A DNA stretch of 64,000 bases from Batillaria attramentaria (Eukaryota; Mollusca; Gastropoda; Batillariidae). The position numbers and the translations under genes are program-made. Positions 45,318 through 55,305 of this stretch are shown here, piece after piece. A model generated the notes under the pieces. It had not been told where the DNA came from. It searched no databases and was given only the letters and a program-made list of their open reading frames with translations. Position 1 is the stretch's first letter. Each line of letters opens with the position of its first letter. The DNA lies in contig JACVVK020000216.1 in NCBI GenBank assembly GCA_018292915.2, forward strand, positions 438,001 to 502,000, read 5' to 3'.

Positions 45318-47186
45318 GTGCATGCACATACATAAATCCACAAGTGAAATGAAGATTTTCACATCCTAGAGCAATATGGGGTGAGCCTTTCGCTGGAGGC
45401 TTAGTTTTATCATCTTGAATTTTTTTCCCCCCAAGGAGAGGAAGGTGCGGCTTATGTCTTCTTCGGGGGCAAAACTTTCCCCAAAGGAACAGAAGCAACT
45501 TCTAAGTGTGCTGACTTCACCTTCATCAAACCTTGCCCTGGTCAAAGCGTAAGTTTCTCTTCCTCTCTCACCCTTGTAAAAAATATTTTGTCTTTTTTTT
45601 TTTTTTTTGGCTTGGGTTTCCTTATTGTGAGGAAGGTGATGGTTCCATATATCGCAAGGGAGCCGGGGTGGCCAAATGGTAGAGCGTTGGACTTCTAATG
45701 CTCGGGTCGTGAGTTTGTATCCTGGCTGGGGTCAAATGTGTGTGCTGGCTTTTTCATTGTTGCCCCGTCTTTGATATCACCCATGTGTGGGGGGAAAAGG
45801 ATATTAAACCCCTGAACACCCACCCTACTCCATATATGGCAAAGTTAGTGAGAAATACAGGTTACCTCCAGTACATGTATAAAACATTTCAGTTTACTAC
45901 TAAATTGTTTGCCCGTGTTCCAAAGTGCAAGGTATTTGTGTTTGTGTGTTTTGTAGGCGTCTGCTGAACTTGTGTTTGGTGAGGACAGAGCAAGGTTTGG
46001 ATCAGGATTTGCAGCTGTCAGAAGTAAAACAAAGGTGGGTATCTGTTTCTGGTGAGCTATTGTCATTTGGATGTACACACCTGAAACTGCTCATAACAAC
46101 ATTTGACTGTTCTGGTTTGCATCGTGTGTGTGTGTGTGTGCGTGCGTGTGTGCGTGTGTGCGTGTGTGCGTGCGGGCGTGCGTATGTCGTTGCACCCTGA
46201 CCTTACGGCATTGCAATTTTTTCCCCTATTTTTGTATACATTTTAATTTTTTTATTATTCCCTTTTCAGTGCTTAGAGAACTGTTATTGACCAATAGGTT
46301 ATAGTGGTTTATAAGTACTGTCATTATTGTTATTATTGTTTTTGCCAAGAGTGCTTGTGAAGATATGTCTTAAAGAAAGTACTGTCTATGATCTTCAGAT
46401 ATGTGTGTGTGTGTGTGTGTGTGGGAGGGGGGGGGGGGGCTGTGTTTTTTTTCCCCTCTTTCTGTGCTGTCTGCATTATTGGATGGCCGAGTAACTAACA
46501 CTCCAACACATTCTGTTTGACGCAATAGTGACAAATACTACTGTCTCCAAAGTTAATTTCAAAGTCAAGTCAAGTCGCGTGAAAACTGTATGTGCAGGGC
46601 CACCCAGAACCTCTGCGCTCATTAGTACTGTCATACTGGGGCGGTCGGTGGTCTAGTGGTTAAGAGACCTGTCACCAATGCGAGAGGTCAGGGGTTCGAG
46701 TCCCACTCGGGGCAAAGAATTTTTCCTTCTCGTATGTGGCACCGTTCATTCGGGCCGATCGTCGGGGGTTCTCTCCGGGTACTCCGGCTTCCTCCCCCTC
46801 TGCTTTGGAAATGTTCAGCCCACCAAATTTGAAAAAGAAATGCCATTCTAAATTCCGAAATTTAAATAGCTGAGCTGACCCTTCGCACCACGTGATTGTA
46901 ATGTGTTTATGTCCGGTGTGTGAGAGAATGCGTGTGATTCACGTGAGCGTGCGTGTTGGGTTCAGTTCGCGGCGCTTTGAGCCGATTCATAAATTGGGTA
47001 AAGCGCCCATATAATACTCATTATTATTATTATTATTATTTTAAGTCCTGCTGCACCATGTATTTCATGTGTGGATCTCTGTGGTTTTCTTCTTGGTAGG
47101 TGGATGTGCTGGTCACTGCGCTGCACAGTTCACGCCTGGCCAGGCTGTCAGGAGCCATCGCAGTCTACTCCTTTCACCACGGATGA
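29399..47186 (+). CDS. GPLD1: Glycosylphosphatidylinositol-specific phospholipase D, complete 25-exon gene
   Basis: A secreted enzyme that cleaves GPI anchors. Exons: 29399-29486, 29717-29772, 32533-32611, 33462-33559, 33968-34078, 34869-34917, 35043-35103, 35367-35474, 35834-35861, 36858-36997, 37667-37856, 38346-38488, 38774-38886, 39265-39341, 39553-39663, 40125-40193, 40612-40762, 41340-41395, 41885-41982, 42278-42477, 44219-44364, 44944-45031, 45436-45548, 45957-46034, 47100-47186. The sum is 2,538 nt, 845 aa (human 840), all junctions GT-AG and in frame. A signal peptide (VTVVLFLVALFHV) precedes ATHIEI. The zinc-phospholipase domain keeps the His/Asp ligands in DTHWTPF, SHQVADVSWHG and AHSAGD. 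The C-terminal beta-propeller shows FG-GAP calcium sites DLDGDGNED, DINKDGVLD, DLNGDGFAD and DLNGDGYDD, and ends ARLSGAIAVYSF. The start is the only ATG giving the signal peptide. Confidence 0.97.
29814..31108. mobile_element. 1.3-kb TA-flanked TIR element (pogo/Tc1-like, non-autonomous)
   Basis: Left end TA-CAGTCAAACCTGTGTAAGG; right end, inverted, TA-CAGTCGAACCTGCCATGG, continuing GCGGTCACC on both sides. The TA flank fits the Tc1/mariner superfamily, and the CAGT(C)-AACCT style fits pogo-like members. No transposase frame is left. A block starting GCAGTAGAAACGACAAACAG is repeated inside at 30387 and 30614. It starts only about 40 bp after the GPLD1 exon 2 donor. Confidence 0.7.
31113..31198. 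repeat. (AT)n then (TG)n compound microsatellite
   Basis: AT tract at about 31113-31134 followed by a TG tract at 31148-31198, directly abutting the right end of the TA-flanked element in GPLD1 intron 2. Confidence 0.9.
31411..31962. repeat. 52-bp direct repeat pair spaced exactly 500 bp
   Basis: The block 31411-31462 (starting ACATTTGCTTGAGAACTTGA, ending CACTCCAG) is repeated without change at 31911-31962. Between them lie (CT)n and (TTC)n tracts. After copy 2 comes GGAATAAAGAGCTGCTGTA, which looks like an LTR polyadenylation region. In GPLD1 intron 2; element class unresolved. Confidence 0.6.
31676..31760. repeat. (CT)n/(TTC)n pyrimidine tract
   Basis: Long CT-rich run with scattered CTGT units followed by TTC units, on the plus strand of GPLD1 intron 2. 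Confidence 0.9.
36012..36546. mobile_element. MITE family M1, copy 4, split by a SINE
   Basis: Left end CAGAGCTTCAGATCCGTGGG; right end, inverted, CAGGACTTCATATCTGC. The interior GGACAAAC...TGTGTCCTGAAG and, after the SINE, AATCCGTCTATGGCAGATG line up with uninterrupted copies. Removing the inserted G-run and SINE C leaves about 205 bp, the normal size of the family. In GPLD1 intron 9. Confidence 0.7.
36147..36450 (-). repeat. SINE family C, copy 1 (nested in the MITE)
   Basis: Read on the minus strand it starts GGGGTGAGCAGTGGTCTAAC with tRNA-like A box and a GGGTTCGAGCCC B box, and ends in a CCCGAAAGGG hairpin plus ATAATAAAGTAGTA. The second copy is at 51146-51420. It is flanked by a long G-run at 36121-36145. 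Confidence 0.8.
37176..37472 (-). repeat. SINE family A, 5'-truncated copy 2
   Basis: Same 3' half as the full-length copies: (ATT)n tail, GCGC...CAATT hairpin and the CGGAGTACCCGGAGAGAACC block. The tRNA-like head is missing. In GPLD1 intron 10. Confidence 0.85.
39800..39862. repeat. (TG)n microsatellite
   Basis: TG tract with one GGG interruption, GPLD1 intron 15. Further TG tracts lie in GPLD1 introns at about 40457-40517 and 46124-46170. Confidence 0.9.
40961..41046. repeat. (GT)43 microsatellite
   Basis: The longest pure dinucleotide tract of the window, 86 bases, in GPLD1 intron 17. It is followed directly by a LINE-type 3' tail (TTCCCCTTGGGGATAACAAAG, with TTGATTGATTGA units). Confidence 0.95.
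41443..41680 (-). repeat. SINE family A, 5'-truncated copy 3
   Basis: (ATT)n tail, hairpin and the CTCACACACTGGACATAAAC block of family A, ending after the CATTTCCAA junction. In GPLD1 intron 18. The open frame starting MHLFFKFGG arises from this repeat; the same peptide appears in copy 2. Confidence 0.85.
42916..43018 (+). repeat. SINE family B, headless copy
   Basis: Shares GGGGCCAAATATTTGTGCTG and the TTTGATATCACC and CGTTAAACTC blocks with full copies at 45660 and 48934. The tRNA-like head is missing. In GPLD1 intron 20. Confidence 0.75.
43141..44202. mobile_element. 1.06-kb insertion flanked by a duplicated splice acceptor
   Basis: The 16-mer GCATTTGTTTGTGCAG lies at both 43125-43140 and 44203-44218. 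The second copy is the working acceptor of GPLD1 exon 21; the first would lead to a stop after a few codons. The DNA between the copies is unlike the rest of the intron and carries a fragment encoding a TTF/BED-type zinc finger on the minus strand. A 16-bp target duplication from a retro-type insertion is the simplest reading. Confidence 0.6.
43497..43727 (-). pseudogene. TTF/BED-type zinc-finger fragment (hAT-like)
   Basis: The minus-strand frame reads ERAWLVYDADKEMHCAPCRK, then SFVIGTNLFKLDSIKKHEQS and VGHRE. The WL-x-Y-D...C-x2-C...W...FKLDSIKKHE..S..H pattern is that of the TTF-type zinc finger found in hAT-derived proteins. It has no ATG (first codon is GTG after a TGA) and no transposase core, so it is a partial copy inside a GPLD1 intron. 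Confidence 0.5.
45660..45835 (+). repeat. SINE family B, full copy 1
   Basis: tRNA-like head GCCGGGGTGGCCAAATGGTA with a degenerate B box, body GCCCCGTCTTTGATATCACC, end GGATATTAAACCCCTGAACA. The same order recurs at 48934-49112 and, inverted, at 52478-52637. In GPLD1 intron 23. Confidence 0.85.
46638..47042 (+). repeat. SINE family A, full-length copy 4
   Basis: Sense-strand full copy: head GGTGGTCTAGTGGTTAAGAG, B box GGTTCGAGTCC, body, GCGGCGCTTTGAGCCGATTC hairpin arm and a (ATT)n tail. It ends 57 bp before GPLD1 exon 25, so it sits in the branch-point region of the last intron. Confidence 0.92.
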
Positions 47187-47320
47187 TCACGATCACTCAG
47201 GGTCTGAATACTCACAGCATATGGACATGTTGCGGATCAGTCATTTACTCATCGTCACATCCATGTCGTCATTTTACTGCTGTTCTCTTGCATATTGGGC
47301 AAGATGTGTTAAATGCTTAA

Positions 47321-47665
47321 AGGGGCTAAATCCATCTTTGCTAAGTCAACTTATGTTTTAGCACAGTTTCGCTCATGAGTGCACCTGTATGCTCTAAATA
47401 CTTTTTCTTGATGATTAGTACAGCTCTTAGTGGGATACAGTGTTGTTTACACTTTGCACAAGTGGTCAAACATTCAGATTCTACAAGTGTTGTTACACCA
47501 CTGGAGTGCTCAGTGTGGTCACCACATCATCGAGTATGCTTCTGTTGGCTCAGTGCCAGCATTACAGATGCTGTCACTATCAAGGTCTCTAAGTGGTGTG
47601 ATGATACTTACCATGGAAACAGCCCAGAACGATCTGTGAGCATGCAAATGTTAGCATTAGCCCCT
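47321..47665. mobile_element. TTAA-flanked short-TIR element
   Basis: TTAA followed by AGGGGCTAA at the left and the exact inverse before TTAA at the right (47666-47669). 345 bp, no coding capacity. TTAA targets are typical of piggyBac-like MITEs. The inverted repeat is only nine bases, so chance cannot be excluded. Confidence 0.5.
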
Positions 47666-48500
47666 TTAAACGCACTTGGCAACAGTATTTGCAGGCATGG
47701 ACATACATCTGTGATACTAGAGTTTGTCTTTTTAAGTTGTTTCTCTATAGAAAAACAACTTTATGAGACGGGGCAGATTTTGCTACGCGCAGCAGCAAGT
47801 TTCAGTGATACAAAACAAGACTGTGACGTTTCTCCACACAATACTTACTTTCACGCACACAGTGACGTAACGAAATCTGCGTCATAGACACCTTACGTGC
47901 ACACTTTGCTGCTGCGTTCTTTTTGGCGGGAATGACGTGTGTGTGTGTGTGTGTGTGTGGACGGATGTAATGATGGCTATCTCCTAAACCACCTCGTTGG
48001 AGGCCTTTTTACTTTGAGATAAAATGGGAATTCACCTTCTCCAGACCTACTTTTCACGATTTTTAGCCTACTGCATTTTCAAAAGAGTTATCGCCGATTT
48101 TTAAAAATCGGTCATGTTACGAATTTTTTCGAAAAAAATGTTCAAATGGCTTCATTTTCTGAAATTGGGAAGATCATCCAATTATACTGCCTGTTTTCGT
48201 AGCACAGCTATGTAGCTCTGACAGGTTTTGTGTAAGAAAAATATTTCCGAGGTAGGGGTTGTTTGCATATAAAGCCAAATATCTATGAAAAGACTCCTTC
48301 AAATTACTCATCATTCCGGTATTTTTGTCACTTGTGCCAACTGCACATATGACATGAACTGCTGCACTATTATAGCTTTAGTATCAAGAATAGCAGAGCT
48401 TTTCGATAAACACATTTTTCACGTTTCTGCGAGAAGCGCCGGTCAAAAAAGTTCCAATTTTGCAATTTCGTAAGTACAAACCAAGGCACTTAAGTCCACG

Positions 48501-48910
48501 TTTCATCAGCTCTCTAGATCTTCCAGATTTTATGTCAAAATTAATTCAGTCACGGAAGTCACAAAAGCAACAAGGAAATCACAAGATATGTAGAAGTATC
48601 ATCTGTCAGACGAGCAGCGTGGGGCTGACGTCAAATGTTTGGTTCGCAGACAAAATCTGCAAGTATCGCCACTGCTTCCGACATTTCATCAGCCCTCTAG
48701 ATCTTCCAGATTTCATGTGAAAAATAATTCAGTCGGAGAAGTCACAAAGCCAACAGGGAAATCACAAGACATGAACAAGCATCCTCAGACGATCTCAGTG
48801 CTAGAGGCTGACGTCGAAAGTTTACTTCACGGAATTGACGTCATCTCTCTCTCTCTTTGTATGACGACCTGCCTGGGCTGACGTCAAATGTTTAGATCAC
48901 GGAACTGACG
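48501..48910. repeat. 182-bp tandem duplication with CRE palindromes
   Basis: The segment starting TTTCATCAGC at 48501 recurs at 48683 (CTCTAGATCTTCCAGATTT and GGAAATCACAAGA shared). TGACGTCA, the palindromic CREB/ATF site, occurs at 48626, 48836 and 48879, with near matches at 48809 and 48906. Function is not shown. Confidence 0.65.
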
Positions 48911-48933
48911 TCTCTCTCTCTCTCTCTCTCTCT

Positions 48934-49112
48934 GGGGAGCCAGGGTGGCCGAATGGTAGAGCGTTGGTCTTTCAATGCTTGGGCTGAGAGTTCGAATCCT
49001 GGCCGCTGGGGCCAAATATTTGTGCTGGCCTTTTTCTCCTTGCCCCGTCTTTGATATCACCCTTATGTGGGGGAAAAGGACGTTAAACTCCTAAACACCC
49101 ACCCACCCACTC
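48934..49112 (+). repeat. SINE family B, full copy 2
   Basis: AGCCAGGGTGGCCGAATGGT head with B box GAGTTCGAATCCTGG, then the family body and end (AAAGGACGTTAAACTCC). Lies between GPLD1 and PNKP directly after a (CT)n tract. Confidence 0.87.
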
Positions 49113-51145
49113 TCTTTCTCTGCCTCTCTCTCTCTCCCTCCCTTCTTCCCCCACCCGGCCCCACCCCCAGTCACGTGGCTAGTCGAGGTCGTAGAGGATC
49201 TTGTGTCATTGGTAGAACTTGGAGAGGGAAGAACCGGCAACAATAACTACAAAGACAAAATAAAATGAAGTTTGGAGAAACAACTTTGTAGGACGGGGCC
49301 GTTCCTCCTTGTTATTATGTCATTTGGGTCAAAGTTTTTCTAGCATTTTTTACCATACCATGTTTTGCATTGCAGTCACTGTTAGTCTCTTCAAGTTTTT
49401 GTATTGTTTGTGTGTATATTTATGTGGTGCAGTTCTTTATCTGTACGTGTTTCATCCAGTATTGACACGTAGCTAGTTCCTGATTGACATGTCAGTGCAG
49501 CTAATCAATGTACACACACTCTGACAAACAAATGCACACATGTGGGATTGTTTGCTGGAGTATGTATGTGACAAAGAGATCAAACGCTAAAAACATGTGC
49601 ACCCCATGGGTTGCCTTGGAGGATTTGGCTTTTGGAGGTTCTGATTCAATGGGTGTGACTACGGGCCTGTGGGCTGTACGTTAATTCCAGGATGACACAC
49701 CATGGCATCTTTTCCAGGAAAAAATGCATGAAGTATTTTGTACATTGAAGTACACTGAATGTAGCTGTAGTCAGTGTCAATCATCAGCCTTTGGATGTAT
49801 CAAGATGGAGTCAAATGAATCTTTATAAGTATCATCTTTTGTCATGTTTGTACGTTGCATATTTAAGACTTTGATGATATTCTAAATTTCAGAACAGCTG
49901 GCATAAAAATAATCTGTATGTATGCCTGTGTATATTATAGAACTCACTGTGCTTTCTGATGAGAAAGTCCACTTTAACTGTGTTCCATTTTCTAGGAAAT
50001 AAATGCTTATATATTTTTAAAGAAATAAGCGAGTTTTTTTAATTTTTATTTGTTTTATTAGTTTCTAAGTATACAAACATATAAATTCATAGACTTAGTC
50101 TTTCAACCACTGTGTATAACTGCAAGTATCACAAACGGCGAAGAATCAAGATTGTCACTGAAAAATCAAACATCATGATTCTGACAATCCTGCTAACAGT
50201 CAGATAGCAACGCAGTGTGCTAAAACATAGGTTACAACAAAAAAGGACACATTTATATGCTTTTCGAAGCAATTTGCCACACGCTCCTGACTGCAACAAT
50301 GATTATCATGAACCTGCTGAATATCTGAATGATCCCGCAGAGTGCCAAAAACTCTCATGATTAAAAACATAACACTGGTGATAATGGACTGGTGCAAATG
50401 CTGTGAAAAGTGATTTTTACCGCAATCTGGCAGAGATGCTTGGGAGATACATAAATACAGACATATGAATAAAAGCTTTTATTAGTGATCACAGGCCACT
50501 GTGCATACATCTTTGAGCCAGCTATCGCCTTCTCGTCGGAAAATCTCATGAGTTACTGGCTGCGGATGTTGTGCACAATACAAAACAGGCAAACAGGCTT
50601 CCCCCTTAAAATATGTAGTGGTAAAACAAACCTAGCCCTTTAGTGAGTATAGTGAGTTAAGGATGGATCGTAAAGCAGAAATACATGTATATGCAAGAAA
50701 AAGTAAATAACAGCACCAGCCACTTTACAATTAAAAACTGAACACATACTAAACCGTTAATATCACTGTCACTTGATTCCGTGTAAAAAGGTACATGTAC
50801 AAAATGGAATGTTAGGGCATGGTAAACCAAAACCACCAAAAACCCCAAACACAAACACACACAATTGGAGAAATCCCTACAAGCGCACCAACCAATTAAC
50901 ATAAGGCACACCTTCCTCACAGTGGTACTGCACTAAAAGGATTTTGATGCACACACATACAAATGTGCTTCTTAAAAAAAGTTCATTTCACAGCAGCAAA
51001 GCTGTGAATATGCAGCTGTAGTTTGTGCCAAAGCAAAACTAGTCGATCAAACTCAGCTCACAGGTTTATACAAATGTATGGTAGTGTAAGGCATATCAGG
51101 TGTCACATTTACAAATGTAACACGCATCTTGTGTACCTAAACTAG

Positions 51146-51420
51146 GGGGAGCAGTGGTCTAGGTAGTGCGTAGGACTCAGCCGCAGCACTTCTGAATGAC
51201 TGTCATGGCGATGAAGCGCCCAGGCCGAGCTTGTGATATGTAATACTGGTTTTTCCTAGCTACTGGGCTGCTCATCGGGGGTTTCTGTCCAGGTTATCCA
51301 CCTTTCCTCCCCTAGCAAAAGTGAAAAATGTGATAGGTATCGGGTGGCGCTGCACTGTAGCAACGTGCTTCCCATGGGGGAAGCAGCCTGGATTTCCCGA
51401 AAGAGATAATAAAGCAGTTA
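51146..51420 (+). repeat. SINE family C, copy 2
   Basis: AGCAGTGGTCTAGGTAGTGC head; the B-box region is degenerate. The body CTGGGCTGCTCATCGGGG and the end CCCGAAAGAGATAATAAAGC match copy 1 at 36147-36450. Confidence 0.8.
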
Positions 51421-51826
51421 AAACACCACCACCACCACCTGTGCGACGTCGTGAGCTGATGATCTGTAGCATTAGGACCATAACAAGACTGTCCCTCCAA
51501 GCTGAGCTGTAGTGCTGTCACAAAAAAACAAGAGAGAAAAAAAGAAAAAAAGAGCTGAAGTGTTAGTTTGATAGGTGTAGTGAAAAACCAAAACAGTGGA
51601 CAGATGTCCTTCAGCTACAGTTCTTCATGGCTTCATTATGTTTTTGCTCGCTGCCATTTGAGATAACTATTTTAGCATTGTTTTCACTTTTTGTCACAAA
51701 CAAATGTGAATTTCCTTCACTTCCCTTTCCACCAGCTATCCCACATTCCTGATCTGCAAAAACATTAGACGACACCACAATATCACAACAAGGGCTGCAA
51801 TCGCTATTAGCAGATGCTGCTACAGT

Positions 51827-54800
51827 CTAATGTCCAGCCGTGGTCCACTGTTTGAATATTTCCTCATCCCTCGTGCTGTCAAACTTTGCCATGAAGTTGA
51901 CTTTCACTATTTCTGTGAATCCCTCAGCTTTGGTGGGCTCTTCAAAGTTCTTCTTGAAAACATTATATCCCACATCGGGAATTCTGCGAACTTCCCCGTT
52001 CGTCTGGTTCTGCCGCACGAGGTTGAGGTGGTGAGCGAGTTCAAACGGTGTCTGCATCCAGAAACATCGACAGGGAACACCTATAAAGAAAAACAGAACA
52101 AGCAAGCGTATAAACATGAGAAGTCCAACAGCCCGAAGTATCTGCTGCTGATTTTAACACATTTCGTACTGTACACGAGCATCCCAAGTTTTTTACTCTT
52201 TTTTGTTGTTGTTTTGTTTTGTTTTGGCCCTATCTGCGAAAATCAGGCAAGATTAACAGTTCCTTGATGGCTCTTACTGCAGCAAACACGAGTATAATCA
52301 AAGTGCAACGCTCCCACTAAGCCAAATTTAAATCCACAGCTAATTAAACTAATTATGATTTTTTTTTAGTGAGGCCACAACCCCAAATTTACTTGGTAGG
52401 AATTGAGTTAACTGTCCACTCTTGACTGATGATGTTTGTCTCTTTCTCGTAAGGTGGGGGGTGGCGGGGTGGGGGGTTTGGCAGTTTAACATCCTTTTCC
52501 ATCATGTATGGATAATATCAAAGATGGGGCAACGAGGAAAAAGGCCAGCACAAATATATGGCCCCAGCTGGGATTCAAACTCACGCCCTGAGCACTGAAG
52601 GTCCAGTGTTTTACCATTTGGCTATCCTCACTCCTTCTCTTTCTAAGCAGAACTGGAAACAAGTTCAGATCTTGCAGTTAACTGCCTCCTAGTGAAAGGT
52701 TTTCAAGCACAGACCATTTTCCTGGTCTCTTTGTTCTGCAGAACAGGGAGAGGGTAAAGACGTTTGCATCACTGCTTAACTTCAGCTTACCGGTACATAC
52801 ATACATACCGGTACGAGGAATTTCTTGTGAGAAACAACCCTAACTGTACAAGGATTTACTGCAGTGTACTGAATGAATCTGTGACATATGAATACAATTA
52901 CCTTCTGCTTTCGCCAACTGCACAAAGTTGGCCCGAGCACTGACAGAAGGGTGTGTGTTGTCAGCCACCACACACTTTCCACTTTTCAGAGCCTCTTTCG
53001 CAACCTGCAATGGAGAGCAGAACTTGAATGAAGAACTGTGGGAGTGTCATTTTCCTGTACAACTTTATCAGCAGCAGTAACATTGTTTTTGTGTGTGTGT
53101 GTGCAGACATGAACACGTTACCCCCAACAAAGTCTAAAGAGGATTAAAAAAATAAATAAATAAATAAAATAACATTTCTTTTTCACTATTATTTGATGGC
53201 TTCATACCCATGTGAACTTTAACTCTTTTCTGGCCACAGCGTGACGCCTTCATACCTTTGTCGACTGGTACTAGCTTTCCCGCAGCACAAGGGCCTAGAA
53301 AGCTGACTACCAGCCACAGTTTCAGACACAGGAGTGAAAATGAAAGTACAGTCCACGTCATGAGGCCCTCGTGCTGCAGGTGGCTAGTACCAGTTGCCAT
53401 AGGCGCAGGGGCCTCATTCTGTGGCCAGGAAAGAGTTAAATAACCCATCCATGCCCAAATTATTCCTAGTCATGGTAGCGCTGAGCCCGGAATATTCTGG
53501 GCTACCTCTCTGGCTTTTTCAGCGTAAGACAAATCAATTCAGCAAGACCAGGGTAAAGACAGACCAAACTTTACTCAGGTGACAAGCACAGCCCTTACAT
53601 ATGTTTCTAAGACAGAAATGAGATAACAGGACAGATGTCCTGGCTGACAGCAAAAGTATAGTGCATTTGTCCTGAATAGAGTCTACTGTGGCGCAAAAAG
53701 AAAGGACATGGTGTCCGCCTTCGCAAGGAAGTAACTGGTTATTTCAAAAATAAATCAGTCTATGACTGACGTGCAATACAGACACCAAGCCCTGATCATC
53801 CTCCAAATTCAGTCCATCTCAATTTGACCGCACTCACCTTGATACACTTCTCAGCTGTCCCAAGAGTGTCTCTGTTAACGGCAACGTAACCATGAGGTTC
53901 GAGGTAGCGTTTCCGGAATGTGCTCTTGCCAGACGCTGGACATCCCACCATCACCACCAACTCCTTGCCCTGAGAAATGGACAAGGAAACATTCACGTAC
54001 ATTTCAGATACAGACAAGCTGGGAAAACTAGATTATCACCTGCATTCAAAAGATCTGATGGGGGCCATTCTTCCTAAAAATAAAAAAAAATAAAAAAATG
54101 TAATAAGATTGCACAAAATGAACTGGCAGTTGGTATTATTTAGGATCCTGCGTGGATAGTACTTCCACACTAACTTTCATGGTCCCTCAGTTCACCACCA
54201 GGAGAGGCAGACTCAGTTTTGTCCTGCTGGCCATCAGACGATTGAATGACAGATGAAACAGTGTGGATGCATGTATGTGTAGATGTGTGTGGGGAGAGGT
54301 AGGTGTGTACATGTCTCCGCTTCAAGTTTGAACACTAGTATCTTTTTTTCTATTTAAAAAAATAATCAACGCCACCCAAAAAAAAAAAAAAAAAAAAATT
54401 GCCCAAAATGGGGTAATAAAGATATATTGGATTGAATTGAATTTCCAGGTCTCGTGTGAAATGCTTCACTGGATTGTCTCCCATGGACTGTTTATATAAA
54501 AAGGTGTGCTACACTGATAACAGAAGAACATGAAGATCATACCAAAGACCTTGGGATCAGAAAGACGCGTCACTCCTGCCCTCGTAAGAGAGACATATAG
54601 CCGGACAACGCGAAGAGTTGTCTGCCCGCATTAGCGCGCTTCCTAGATCTGGCCCCTATAGTGACAGCATGGCGGAAAGTGGAAAGCGATCACAAAAGCC
54701 GGGCTTGCAATTGTGTTCTGCGCCGAATTGTTCAAATAACAGACAAATATAAATGGGGAAATACTTCTTTTGGTATTCCTGTTGAAAAACAACCATTTTT

Positions 54801-54969
54801 TTCCCCGCTTTCTTGTTTAAAAAAAAAAAAAAAACTCATGTGGTACATGTGCATGCAGTGTAAACAAACAGTAAACACACGCGGCTGACGCAGATACAGC
54901 GTAATTTTTTTTTCGGACAACTTTACAAATCACGTGACTTAAACTAGTGCTAGTGGCTAGCTGCATCTA

Positions 54970-55000
<31 letters not shown>

Positions 55001-55265
55001 TGTCACTCATACGGCGGCAGGTACGTTCATCGGCACTTTTTCCAGTTCACATACTGTTGGGGGGAAATCTGTAGGTATGTACAGAACTCTTTTCTAAAAA
55101 ATCAAGAGGTTTGCATGCAGTGTAAACAAACAGCAGTAAACACACGTGGCAGGCGCAGACATCAGATTTTGGTGTTGTTTTTGTTGTTTTGTTGGCGGTT
55201 GTGTATTATTTCTAACTTAACAAATAACGTTGACTTGACCTGTGCTAGCGGCAAGTTGCACTGAT

Positions 55266-55305
<40 letters not shown>

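Larger units (their letters stand above)
47187..51826. other. GPLD1/PNKP tail-to-tail intergenic region
   Basis: Holds the GPLD1 3' UTR (AATAAA at about 49996) and the PNKP 3' UTR on the other strand. It also contains a TTAA-flanked MITE, a 182-bp tandem duplication with CRE palindromes, SINE B and SINE C. No open frame resembles a known protein. Confidence 0.6.
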
